Assembly: GCA_964493785.1 (NCBI GenBank)
Contig: CAZBPM010000019.1
Span: 1-64,000 of the forward strand
DNA length: 64,000 bases
Source of the DNA: Hyphomicrobium_A sp964493785
GTDB lineage: Bacteria; Pseudomonadota; Alphaproteobacteria; Rhizobiales; Hyphomicrobiaceae
Direction: 5' to 3'
The number at the start of each line of letters is the position of its first letter. Positions within the stretch are counted from its first letter, which is position 1. Positions 9,197 to 16,983 of the stretch are shown piece after piece. The translations under genes were made by a program, and so were the position numbers. The notes beneath the pieces were generated by a model. The model was given only the letters and a program-made list of their open reading frames with translations, was not told where the DNA came from and searched no databases.

Positions 9197-10072
9197 TCAA
9201 CCGACGAGCAGGGGATCGTTGGGAAGAAGCGCGCGCGTGAAGCGAATGCCGGCCGAGGCGCCGCTGCACCAGGCGACGACGCCGGTGAAGCGGCGGCCGC
9301 TGGGAAGCTCGACCTGCACGACCGTCTTGGGGACGAGGTGCGGCACCCGTTCGAGGCCGAAACCGCCAGGGGAGACGTCGCGGACGAAGGCCTGGTGGGT
9401 CACGTGGTTATAGGTGAGCTGGCACGGCTGGCAGACCGTCCGGCGTGCCGATTGCCGGCGCTGGGGCAGGTCTGGCAGGGAGATCTCGCCGTCGGGCGTC
9501 ACGCAGGGCGAGCCGCCCATCATGACGTCCTGCAGGAGGTTGTTGAGCAGCTTGGAGTTGCTCGTGTACTGGGCGGGGAGCTGCTGCAAGTCGGCGTGGA
9601 ACTGCCGGACGGCGAGCAAGGCATCCTGGCAGGCGCGCCGCCAGATGGTCGACAGACCGAGAACGTGCAGCGTCGCCGCGCGATCCTCACCGATGTGGTT
9701 GGCTTCGGAGAAGTACCGGTCGGTCGCTATGCGGGCGGGCGCCAGATCGTCGAAGAACTGGGTGACGAGGCGGACGGTGTCCTCGTCGAGATCGGTTTCG
9801 AGCATGCCATTGCGCAGCACCGAGATGATAGCCGGCTCACCGGGCACATAAGGCTTCAGCGCGCTTTCGCTGCGCGGTGCAGTCGGCTTGTTGAAGACGT
9901 TGATGGCACTGGTGACGGCGGCGGTCAGGAGGGCGGCGGAATGGACTTCGCACACGAGCGCTTCCAGCATGGGCATGCTGGAATCGGGGTATTGGCTCGG
10001 CGACTCCTGCTCGCGAAGGAGCGGATATTGCGCGCCGAAGCCCGCGCGGCTCTGTCTGCGAAATGGCGGCAC
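9197..10072 (-). CDS. PilZ domain protein (probable cyclic-di-GMP receptor)
   Basis: 291 residues. The C-terminal PilZ domain (about 205-285) has the two ligand motifs: RxxxR in RQSARR near 208 and DxSxxG in RDVSPGGFGLE near 232, so cyclic-di-GMP binding is expected. The N-terminal 200 residues are mostly helical and not recognised; they may be the output or oligomerisation part. It sits about 110 nt upstream of the FIST gene on the same strand, consistent with a PilZ-FIST-kinase transcript; this connects NO-type sensing to cyclic-di-GMP. The start is uncertain: GTG 10072 gives the longest protein, ATG 9976 and ATG 9970 are alternatives without a clear ribosome site. Confidence 0.8.
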   Translation of the reverse strand: MPPFRRQSRAGFGAQYPLLREQESPSQYPDSSMPMLEALVCEVHSAALLTAAVTSAINVFNKPTAPRSESALKPYVPGEPAIISVLRNGMLETDLDEDTVRLVTQFFDDLAPARIATDRYFSEANHIGEDRAATLHVLGLSTIWRRACQDALLAVRQFHADLQQLPAQYTSNSKLLNNLLQDVMMGGSPCVTPDGEISLPDLPQRRQSARRTVCQPCQLTYNHVTHQAFVRDVSPGGFGLERVPHLVPKTVVQVELPSGRRFTGVVAWCSGASAGIRFTRALLPNDPLLVG

Positions 10073-10103
10073 TGCGCGCTCTCGACACTGTTAGCGAATG
10101 CGC

Positions 10104-10137
10104 AGACCTTAGCCAGGCAAGGTCTAACGTCGCGTTA
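10104..10137. promoter_or_regulatory. Two adjacent inverted repeats upstream of the PilZ gene
   Basis: AGACCTT/AAGGTCT (10104-10125, 8-nt spacer) is followed directly by TAACG-TCG-CGTTA (10125-10137). They lie 30-65 nt upstream of the PilZ start in a region that must hold its promoter, so they may be regulator binding sites. A further CGTTAA occurs at about 10146. Confidence 0.4.
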
Positions 10138-10195
10138 GCCTCGATACGTTAAAATCGCTGCGTTGCAGTAACTAAGGCTGGATGGCCATCAATAG

Positions 10196-10215
10196 CGGGG
10201 CGGCATGGCGCCCCG
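10196..10215. terminator. Strong hairpin after the L,D-transpeptidase gene
   Basis: CGGGGCG and CGCCCCG pair perfectly around a 6-nt loop about 35 nt after the transpeptidase stop. There is no T tract on the minus strand, so it is either a weak terminator or an mRNA-end stabiliser. Confidence 0.45.
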
Positions 10216-10249
10216 TAGGATCGCCCGCCCCTTACAAATTGATGCGCAA

Positions 10250-11923
10250 TCAACGCGTCAGGACGATGAAGTCGGTGGCGTTCTCGCTCATCTCGGGGCT
10301 GCGCGGCTGATCCGAGACGATCAGTGAACCGCCCGTCCAGAGAAGTTCGGCGATCCGATCGCGAACACCTTCCGGAAGCTCGATGCGGTCGAGCGCTCCT
10401 GCAGCCGTTTCAGGCGTGGAGGCAGATGCAGGGGCCTCGGCAGTCTCGTTCTTGGCTTTGTCGCGGCTGCGGCGGGCGGGCGCGGCTTTCTGCTCGGCCG
10501 GCATGGAGATAGCGGTCCAGCGCATGGAGGAGCCATCGGGAGCGACATCGACGGCAGAGTAGACATGCGTTCCAAGAGGACGATCGGGATCGCGGATGGT
10601 CACGGGCGCCTCCCAAACTTCTCTCCAGCCCTGACGGATGAAAATGCGTCCCTCCTTGCGGCTGACGAATGCCGAGACCTGCTCGCGACGGCGGTCGGCT
10701 TCCTCGCTGAGCTTTTCGGCGGCGTCTGCGGCAGCGGTCGCCTGCTTGTAGGCTTCGACTGCCTTGAATGCCGCCGACGCTTTGGCGGCCTCGCCAGCCT
10801 GGGCCTGCGAGAGCGTCGCCTCCGCCTGCTTCACTGCGGCTTCGGCATCCGACCTCTGCTGGGCAAGGGTTTCCTCGGTCGCCGTGCCCGTCGGCGTCGC
10901 CGCGTTGGCTGCTGCAAGCTTCGCTTGCGCGGTTGAAAGCGCGGCCTGCGCCTTGCGCACATCATCGAGTGCCTGGCGTGCTTCGGCGCCGCCGGCCTGT
11001 GCGGCAGCGAGAGCCGCCTTGGCTGCGGCGTCGGCCGCGGTCTTTTCCGCCTGAGCGCGTTGCTTCAGAGCCTTTGCGTAGGCGATCGGGTTCAGCAGTT
11101 TCGCGGGCTCGGGAGTGGACGTCGACGCGGTGTCGGCTTTGTCGACGGCGGCGGTGTCCATGCTCGCCAGTTCGACGGACGGTGCCTTGGCGGCCTGATG
11201 CTCGAGCGCTGCCGGGATCACCGGTGCCTCATGCATCTTGGGCAGCGGCAGCAGCGGATGCGAGAACTCGACGGGTTTGACGTCGCTGGGCGTGACGACG
11301 ACGCGCGCGCCCATCTCGGTCATCTTGTAGAGCTGCGGCGCAAATCCTGCGGGAAGGCGGATGCAACCGTGCGATGCGGGATAGCCCGGAACGACGCCTG
11401 CGTGGAGCGCGACACCCGACCAGGTGATGCGCTGCATGAAGGGCATGGGCGCGCCGCTATAGATGTTGGAACGGTGATAGCGGCTCTTGCCAATGATGCT
11501 GAAGACGCCGGTCGGGGTGCGGTGGCCGGCCTGGCCCGTCGATACGCGAGTGCGGGTGACGAAGCCATTGGCGTCATAGATCGAGGCGTGCTGGTCGCCG
11601 AGCGAAACGATGATCGAGACCGGCTGTGTGGGGCCGGTCTTTTGGGCTGCCTTCTCGGTGCCCTTTTTGGGATCGGCCTTCGCGGCGTCAGCCTGCGCTG
11701 CTTCCGGCTGCTCGACGCGCTTCTTCTTGGCCGTGCGGCGCGGGCGCTGCGTCTGGTATGTGAAGAAGTTGCCGAAGCCCTGCTGTGCCTGGGCTGGCTG
11801 CGCGGAAAGAATTGTGTCGGCCGTCAGCACCGCGAGAATGGCGATCAGTGTAGCCAGCGGCGCCATCGGCATCCGGTCCCGGCTACGGTTGCTGAGGGTG
11901 GCACAAGGGAGGCGTCCTGGCAC
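10250..11923 (-). CDS. L,D-transpeptidase (YkuD domain) with coiled-coil insertion
   Basis: 557 residues. An N-terminal signal peptide (hydrophobic 21-36, cleavage near QAQQ 45-48) sends it to the periplasm. The YkuD domain spans about 100-225, with the catalytic HAGVVPGYPASHGCIRLP (His174, His185, Cys187). This class forms 3-3 peptidoglycan cross-links or attaches envelope proteins to the wall. After the catalytic domain comes a long Ala/Lys/Glu-rich coiled coil (about 285-415), then a second folded segment repeating ISR-like sequence and ending in a C-terminal domain; this extension is much longer than simple YkuD enzymes but is seen in Hyphomicrobiales homologues. The listed start is GTG 11923 with GGAG upstream; ATG 11872 would give a more typical signal peptide. 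Regulation is not evident. Confidence 0.88.
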   Translation of the reverse strand: MPGRLPCATLSNRSRDRMPMAPLATLIAILAVLTADTILSAQPAQAQQGFGNFFTYQTQRPRRTAKKKRVEQPEAAQADAAKADPKKGTEKAAQKTGPTQPVSIIVSLGDQHASIYDANGFVTRTRVSTGQAGHRTPTGVFSIIGKSRYHRSNIYSGAPMPFMQRITWSGVALHAGVVPGYPASHGCIRLPAGFAPQLYKMTEMGARVVVTPSDVKPVEFSHPLLPLPKMHEAPVIPAALEHQAAKAPSVELASMDTAAVDKADTASTSTPEPAKLLNPIAYAKALKQRAQAEKTAADAAAKAALAAAQAGGAEARQALDDVRKAQAALSTAQAKLAAANAATPTGTATEETLAQQRSDAEAAVKQAEATLSQAQAGEAAKASAAFKAVEAYKQATAAADAAEKLSEEADRRREQVSAFVSRKEGRIFIRQGWREVWEAPVTIRDPDRPLGTHVYSAVDVAPDGSSMRWTAISMPAEQKAAPARRSRDKAKNETAEAPASASTPETAAGALDRIELPEGVRDRIAELLWTGGSLIVSDQPRSPEMSENATDFIVLTR

Positions 11924-12232
11924 GGCCGAAAGGCTCCGAATCTATATGAAAAGGCAATCATCGACATATAGCGCAGCAGGGCATTGCGTGCGCGGATGAA
12001 TTGGCTTCAAAGGCGCATATCCCTCAACGTGTTGCATCCCGGTCCCTCGCATTGTGCGTGCATCGGGGCCGCGAAGGGCCCATGCGTCGCACCGGCTGGA
12101 ACTCGTTGCCCAGACAGCCAATATAACGACTGGCCGTTTGTTCACAGGCATGATTTTGCCGGTCTCAGGACGTCTAAGGGTGCCTGCCGAGGCAATCTCC
12201 GGCTGCCGCCAATAACCAAGAAGAGAAGAGCG
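11924..12232. other. Divergent intergenic region
   Basis: About 310 nt between the minus-strand L,D-transpeptidase and the plus-strand transporter must contain promoters for both. No gene or clear operator was recognised. The plus-strand frame of the transporter is open through most of it, but its composition and lack of a start signal argue against translation. Confidence 0.45.
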
Positions 12233-13483
12233 ATGCACGCCCCTTTGCGCGGACGCCATTTCGCGACAACCTTGACTGCGACTGGCGGGAAGATGTCGCG
12301 CGCCGAGTTCATCATGCTCGCAGCGACGATGATGGCTCTGACGGCGCTTGCTGTCGACATCATGCTGCCGGCACTGCCGCAGATCGGCGATGCGCTGGGG
12401 CTCACCAATCCGAACGACCGGCAGATCATCATCGTCGTTTACATGCTCGGGTTCTCGGTCGGCCAACTCGCCTACGGGCGGCTGTCGGATCAATACGGAC
12501 GCAAGCCGGTGCTGCTTACGGGAATGGCCATCTTTATCGTTGGCTCGATCGTCGCTGCGCTGGCATCGGACTTTACCACCTTACTGGTGGCGCGCGTCGT
12601 TCAAGGACTGGGTGCGGCCGCGCCGCGCGTGATCGCCGTCGCGCTGGTGCGCGATCGTTATGCGGGCCGGGAGATGGCGCGCGTGATGTCGTTCACGATG
12701 GCGGTGTTCATCATCATTCCGGTGCTGGCGCCGTTCATCGGCCAGGGCCTGTTGCAGCTGGGGACGTGGCGGCTCGTGTTCGACCTGCTGCTCGTCGCCG
12801 GCATCGTCGTTGCGGTGTGGTCGGGCTTGCGGCTTCCCGAGACGGTGCCAACGGGCGAGCGCGAGTTGCTGCCGCTCGGCGAAGCAACGCGGTACGTGCT
12901 GGAGACGCCGCAGACAATCGGCTACGGCATCGCCGGCGGCTTCGTATTCGGCACGGTGCTCAGCTACGTCAGCAGCGCGCAACAGGTGTTCGTCGACGTC
13001 TTCGGGCTCGGTGCGCTGTTCCCGCTGGCATTCGCAGCAACGGCAGTGATGATCGCCGTGGCGTCGCTCACCAACGCAATGCTGGTGGAGCGGCTGGGTA
13101 TGCGGCGGCTCTCGCACTCTGCGCTGGCGGCTTTCATCGTGGTCTCGGCGCTGCTGGTCGGTCTGACGCTGGCGGGCCTTGCGGATTTCTGGGTATTCAT
13201 CGCGATGATGATGCCGCTGTTCCTGCTGTTCGGCTTCATTGCGCCGAACTTCAACGCGCTCGCCATGGAGCCGCAAGGCGACAACGCGGGCATGGCTTCA
13301 TCGGTGGTGGGTTTCGCGTCGACGGGTGTGGGCGCTCTCTCTGGTGGACTGGTCGGGCATCTCTTCGACGGCTCGGTACTGCCGTTGGCGCTGGGATACC
13401 TCGGGCTGGGCGTGCTGGCGTTTGCGGTGGTCTGGTGGGTCGAGGGTCGAGACGGCCTGTTCCATTCCGGCGGCCGCCCCTGA
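12233..13483 (+). CDS. Bcr/CflA family multidrug MFS transporter
   Basis: 416 residues with 12 predicted membrane helices. The first helix carries ALAVDIMLPALPQI, the drug-family pattern with an Asp in helix 1, and the loop 2-3 motif A appears as GRLSDQYGRKPVLL. The overall arrangement is that of proton-driven Bcr/CflA exporters (bicyclomycin, chloramphenicol and similar drugs) of the inner membrane; the substrate cannot be predicted. The frame is open from 11984, but ATG 12233 with a weak AAGAGAAG purine run upstream starts just before helix 1 and fits family length (about 400). It stands alone, divergent from the L,D-transpeptidase. Confidence 0.9.
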   Translation: MHAPLRGRHFATTLTATGGKMSRAEFIMLAATMMALTALAVDIMLPALPQIGDALGLTNPNDRQIIIVVYMLGFSVGQLAYGRLSDQYGRKPVLLTGMAIFIVGSIVAALASDFTTLLVARVVQGLGAAAPRVIAVALVRDRYAGREMARVMSFTMAVFIIIPVLAPFIGQGLLQLGTWRLVFDLLLVAGIVVAVWSGLRLPETVPTGERELLPLGEATRYVLETPQTIGYGIAGGFVFGTVLSYVSSAQQVFVDVFGLGALFPLAFAATAVMIAVASLTNAMLVERLGMRRLSHSALAAFIVVSALLVGLTLAGLADFWVFIAMMMPLFLLFGFIAPNFNALAMEPQGDNAGMASSVVGFASTGVGALSGGLVGHLFDGSVLPLALGYLGLGVLAFAVVWWVEGRDGLFHSGGRP

Positions 13484-13806
13484 TGCATGCGGCCGGTCGG
13501 GCCGCGCTATTTCGGCGCGATCCGGCAGTCTTGGTCGTCAGGCTTTCAACGCCGTCGCGATAGAGCTTCTTAGAGGCGTCGTTGGCCGACCGATCAGGCG
13601 ACTCAGAGTTCGGCTGTCGTCGTAGAGCGCCGTTCGCGGCGGGAGTGAGTGGCAACTGTATGGTTACCCTCAGAGGAACGGTGCCGCTCGATCAGCTTTT
13701 GCCGTGCAGTCTTAACTTAACTGCGGCGGCTCGGTTGCGTTGCTCTGCGTGCATGCTAACGCTGGCACAATCTTAGATCTTCTCTAAATTTTCTTATGCG
13801 GTTCGA
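13484..13806. other. Intergenic stretch, no gene seen
   Basis: About 320 nt with no recognisable gene. The final 60 nt before 13807 (TCTTAGATCTTCTCTAAATTTTC) are AT-rich and probably hold the promoter of the NTF2-like gene. Confidence 0.45.
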
Positions 13807-14259
13807 ATGATTTTGGATGAGCTGAATGCGCGCGCCGCGTTAGAGGCCGCCCATGTCGCGCTGGGCTCGGGCAATATCGCTTCGATGCTCAGCCATTGCG
13901 ACGACGACATCATCTACTGGTGCAACGCCGGCGGTTTGCGGGCTAAGCCCTTGCGCGTCGTCAGCAAGCTCGCGCTCAGCGACTATCTGGAATCCGTCGC
14001 GTGGGTTGCCGAAAGCATTTCCGTCGTCGATCGCTTTCAGTTCCGCGACGGGGTCGGCCACGCGAAGGTCAGCGGTATTGTCCGGCACAGGCGAAGCGGC
14101 GTGACGCTGTTCAGCTCGTTCAGGCAGGTGGTGACGTTCCGCAATCGCAAGATCGTCCGGCTGGACGAATATCACGATGCCGCGCGGGTCGTGGCATTCT
14201 GGCGGCTTGTCGCGAGCGAGGCCTCGGACATCGAGGCGGCGTCGCTTTCGTGCGGCTGA
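13807..14259 (+). CDS. NTF2-like (SnoaL/ketosteroid-isomerase-like) protein
   Basis: 150 residues with the cone-shaped NTF2-fold pattern: a leading helix (ARAALEAAHVALGSGNI, 9-25), a DDDIIYW strand near 32-38, and strands SGVTLFSSFRQVVTFRNRKI and RLDEYHDAA towards the C-terminus. Such proteins are small enzymes or ligand-binding scaffolds; no catalytic Asp/His pair can be assigned with confidence, so the function is unknown. No clear ribosome site precedes ATG 13807; an AT-rich stretch suggests transcription begins very near the start. It lies at the left edge of a region of poorly conserved genes. Confidence 0.7.
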   Translation: MILDELNARAALEAAHVALGSGNIASMLSHCDDDIIYWCNAGGLRAKPLRVVSKLALSDYLESVAWVAESISVVDRFQFRDGVGHAKVSGIVRHRRSGVTLFSSFRQVVTFRNRKIVRLDEYHDAARVVAFWRLVASEASDIEAASLSCG

Positions 14260-14283
14260 GTGGATTTGTTGGATTCAGGTGTC

Positions 14284-14433
14284 TCACCCCCACGGGGGCA
14301 AGCCGGGCAAGGCATTGAGATGCCCGCGATGCAGCTCCTGCATACGCGGCACCTGCAAGCGCCAGCCGTGTTCCTTACACTTGCGGCTGAAGCGCTGGAG
14401 GAGGGCGTCGCGTTTGCGTTGATCGGCGGTCAT
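14284..14433 (-). CDS. Candidate small protein, 49 residues
   Basis: A minus-strand frame from ATG 14433 to TGA 14284-14286 encodes a 49-residue, strongly basic peptide (pI high) starting MTADQRKRDALLQRF, with an amphipathic helix through about residue 35 and a proline-rich end (LPGLPPWG). The composition is protein-like and its codons look used, unlike the surrounding non-coding sequence. A perfect 7-4-7 palindrome (14439-14456) lies immediately upstream of the start. No family is recognised and no strong ribosome site is seen, so this remains a candidate. It is convergent with the NTF2-like gene. Confidence 0.35.
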   Translation of the reverse strand: MTADQRKRDALLQRFSRKCKEHGWRLQVPRMQELHRGHLNALPGLPPWG

Positions 14434-14438
14434 ACATC

Positions 14439-14456
14439 ACGCCCAAACGTGGGCGT
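14439..14456. promoter_or_regulatory. Perfect palindrome upstream of the small candidate gene
   Basis: ACGCCCA-AACG-TGGGCGT, arms of 7 nt and a 4-nt centre, ends 6 nt before ATG 14433 (minus strand). It could be an operator for the small gene or a leader hairpin. Confidence 0.4.
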
Positions 14457-14572
14457 ACGGTGACGGTAAGGTTAACCGACATCACGCGGCTCCATGAGGC
14501 GGTCATTTGTCCTTCGCATGAGGCGCCGCAACTAAGCTGAAGCAGTCGCGGCCTGCAGGATTGGATTGGTTG

Positions 14573-15529
14573 ATGGCTTTCGTGCTGTTTCTTCTCGCCG
14601 TTGCTGCCTACGCTGCTTTTCTCGTTTGGTGTTTCCTCCCAATTATCCGACCGTTCGGGCGCCGGTGGTTCAGATGGCTCAGTGTTGCCGCTGGGGCGAC
14701 GTTGCTGGCAGCGAACCTCTCGACTGTATTCGCGTTGCCGCTGATATCGCCCATCCACTACATCAGCGAAGTGTTTGCCAATGATCTTCTGGCGGTAGTT
14801 CTTTTTCCCAGAACACTGCCGATATATGTGCGGAATGTCTTAGATAGACAGCAAACTACTGCGCACGTGGTGGACGTCCGTTACCCGATGGAGATTGCAG
14901 GTGTTCGCTACGCACCCGTAGTGCGTACCGCATGTACGACGAGGAGAATGCTGGGGCTGGACAAGGGCAATCCCATCTTATTTACGAATTTTCCAACGTC
15001 GGCAGGTGGTGAACTGGTGGCGAGGGCAGGGACAGACGTCATAGCTTTCCTAGACCCGATATGTCCTGACCCGAAGACTGGCGAGATCAACTCGAAACCT
15101 CCCCGGATATGGAACGTATTCATTGTCCGCGGCGAGGCCGAAAAAGCTCAGTTCTTTCACGTTTTAGGTTCGGACGCCGGGACGGTTGTCGTCGATGATA
15201 TTGTTCTGCGGCCATCAGAACTTGTCTTGATCAAGGATGCGCCCGCTGCCGAAGTGGTTCCATTGGCTGCACTTTGGCCTCTGCGCACCAGTAGGTCTAA
15301 CTATATCCCGGAGATTTTTGAGCGGTACATGAGGCTGACCACGCGAGGTGCGAGTGGCTGTGTTGAGGACGTTCTGCAGCGAACCGTCGAGCTTCCAGGA
15401 CGATCTGCGAGGTTTAGTCGACGCAGGAAAGTGCCAAACGAGAGCCGCTCAAGCGACGCCTCATACTGTCGTGATGCCTTCGCTCGCTACATCCGCCAGT
15501 CGGAGATACCAAAGCTGCGACCGCAATAA
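14573..15529 (+). CDS. Unknown membrane-anchored protein
   Basis: 318 residues, not recognised. Two hydrophobic segments near the N-terminus (about 1-20 and 35-55) are followed by a roughly 250-residue soluble part that would lie on one side of the membrane, then a basic C-terminal tail (FSRRRKVPNESRS). The soluble part has strand-rich stretches such as TVVVDDIVLRPSELVLI, and no known catalytic motif was seen. Base composition is visibly less GC-rich than flanking housekeeping genes, in line with acquired DNA. ATG 14573 is chosen; TTG 14570 and TTG 14561 are possible, an AGGA at 14557-14560 lying 9-12 nt before the first two. It lies alone, convergent with the HNH gene. Confidence 0.55.
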   Translation: MAFVLFLLAVAAYAAFLVWCFLPIIRPFGRRWFRWLSVAAGATLLAANLSTVFALPLISPIHYISEVFANDLLAVVLFPRTLPIYVRNVLDRQQTTAHVVDVRYPMEIAGVRYAPVVRTACTTRRMLGLDKGNPILFTNFPTSAGGELVARAGTDVIAFLDPICPDPKTGEINSKPPRIWNVFIVRGEAEKAQFFHVLGSDAGTVVVDDIVLRPSELVLIKDAPAAEVVPLAALWPLRTSRSNYIPEIFERYMRLTTRGASGCVEDVLQRTVELPGRSARFSRRRKVPNESRSSDASYCRDAFARYIRQSEIPKLRPQ

Positions 15530-15570
15530 CGATTTGCTCTTTTGGGAACCACCCGAGGGGCGACGCCGCC

Positions 15571-16329
15571 TCAGCGGTCCATGCTTCGCCGCCCCTGCAC
15601 CATCGCGCGAAAACCTTCGACGTCCTCCGGCGTCGGATCGTTCGGTGATGGCCAGCGGTGGATCATGCGATGGCAGTTACTGCAAAGGACGGCGAAGTCG
15701 TCAGCCGTATAGGTTCTCTCTTCTCCGGGCTGTATGGTCGCCAACGGCTGCTTGTGATGTGCCTCGATGAAGTTGGCGCCTATTTCTCCGTAGGTATCGG
15801 CAAAGGTCATGTCGCAGGCTTCGCACTTGTAACCCCGGCTCGACTTCGCAAGTAGGGGACCGCCGATGTTTCGTTCCAGCCGCTTCTGCCACTCAAACTT
15901 CGCTCGCTCGACGACACTCAGTCCAGAGGGACCCGCATCGTCCTCGGTCGGTACTATCAGACCGGGCCAATTCAAATGCTGTAGAGCGTCGGCAATCTGG
16001 GGCCGAAGTGTCCATTCGAATTCGCTGGAGCGACGGGACCCTAAGACGAGGGCGGCTACGAAATAGTCATCCAGCCCTATGCGTTCCGGTGGCGTCCAAT
16101 CAAGATATTCGGCAACGCGTTTTCCCAGCCCGCCATAGTGCCGGTTGGCCATTTGACCACCCCATCCCATACGGGCAGACATCTCACGCGCCGTCAGCGT
16201 CATCGCGGGCGCGTTGTAATGCTCAACAAGCATCGCCTTGTCGTTGTCCGACAGGCGGCGTTCGGCTTCCATCCTTCGGAACACTGCCGCGAAGGCTTCC
16301 GCGTCAGGCACGGCGTGGTTGTCTTGCAT
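15571..16329 (-). CDS. HNH endonuclease domain protein
   Basis: 252 residues. The C-terminal HNH fold (about 165-235) has a zinc knuckle pair CEACDMTF and CSNCHRMIHR plus the catalytic-His strand FIEAHHKQPL, with Asp/Asn positions expected for a beta-beta-alpha metal nuclease. The N-terminal 150 residues are helical with a putative DNA-contacting part (MTLTAREMSARMGWGGQMANRHYGGLG, which reads as a helix-turn-helix-like segment) and are not assigned to a family. Stand-alone HNH proteins of this build occur in restriction/defence islands and mobile DNA; no methyltransferase is nearby. It lies in the island next to the initiator tRNA. Confidence 0.85.
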   Translation of the reverse strand: MQDNHAVPDAEAFAAVFRRMEAERRLSDNDKAMLVEHYNAPAMTLTAREMSARMGWGGQMANRHYGGLGKRVAEYLDWTPPERIGLDDYFVAALVLGSRRSSEFEWTLRPQIADALQHLNWPGLIVPTEDDAGPSGLSVVERAKFEWQKRLERNIGGPLLAKSSRGYKCEACDMTFADTYGEIGANFIEAHHKQPLATIQPGEERTYTADDFAVLCSNCHRMIHRWPSPNDPTPEDVEGFRAMVQGRRSMDR

Positions 16330-16449
16330 GGATGCTCGCGAGGGAATGAATCTTTGACGTTATTGTCCACCTACCGAATGAGGACGACAGCTATCTGTGA
16401 GCTATCCATCCCGGCGTTGCGTTGCGCTCGGTGAATAACGTGATCCGCG

Positions 16450-16983
16450 TCATCGGTTCGACCACCATTTAGTGTCTAGGTGAACCCGACAATACCCCTC
16501 GCTCTTGGCAAGTTCACCTGCAAGCCGTTGGAATTCTCGACTGTCACTGGGACGCAAGTCTGTAATCTTAGTCACTCCAGGCGCGTCACGACCGAGCATT
16601 AAGGCCTCGTCCTTGATGGCCTTCATCACGATGCGGTCTAACGGGACTTCGAGCCATGGCTCCATCGTCGCCAACGAGTGCGCGTCGTAAAGGTATCGGC
16701 AATAGAGCGCGTCACGCAGGAAGATATTCAGCAACTTGCGCGCAAGGCCCCAACTCTCATTGGGAAGTTTGCACTTGAGGCGATCAGTGTGTGCATTCAG
16801 CACTCGCCCGAACTCCCGTTCGGTTGTTCGACCGAACCGGTCTAGCTTGACACTAGCGAGAAAATTGCAGGCCGCGTCTTTAGTGCCTTCGGGAGCGCTC
16901 CGAACCGTGGAGGCTCCGACCGCGACGCGAGCGATCCGCCGCTGGACGTCTTTAAGGAAGCCGGCGCGGTCGTACATGGTCAT
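16450..16983 (-). CDS. Unknown protein, 177 residues
   Basis: Not recognised with certainty. It is predicted soluble and helical, with a conserved-looking core WGLARKLLNIFLRDALYCRYL (about 79-99, rich in aromatic residues) and LEVPLDRIVMKAIK near 111-124, and a C-terminal RVHLDTKWW. The PLDRIVMKA segment recalls hypothetical proteins scattered in many bacteria, but I cannot name a function. The start may be M1 or M3 (MTMYDRAG). It sits between the HNH gene and a tandem-repeat region, on the same strand as both neighbours, with 120 and 400 nt gaps, so cotranscription is unlikely. Confidence 0.6.
   Translation of the reverse strand: MTMYDRAGFLKDVQRRIARVAVGASTVRSAPEGTKDAACNFLASVKLDRFGRTTEREFGRVLNAHTDRLKCKLPNESWGLARKLLNIFLRDALYCRYLYDAHSLATMEPWLEVPLDRIVMKAIKDEALMLGRDAPGVTKITDLRPSDSREFQRLAGELAKSEGYCRVHLDTKWWSNR

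Noticed and set aside
7884..9413. A 509-codon plus-strand open frame
   Set aside because: Antisense to the FIST gene and part of the kinase and PilZ genes; no motif or start signal.
15571..16329. Restriction-modification system around the HNH gene
   Set aside because: No methyltransferase or specificity gene lies in the neighbouring 3 kb, so a stand-alone nuclease is the safer description.
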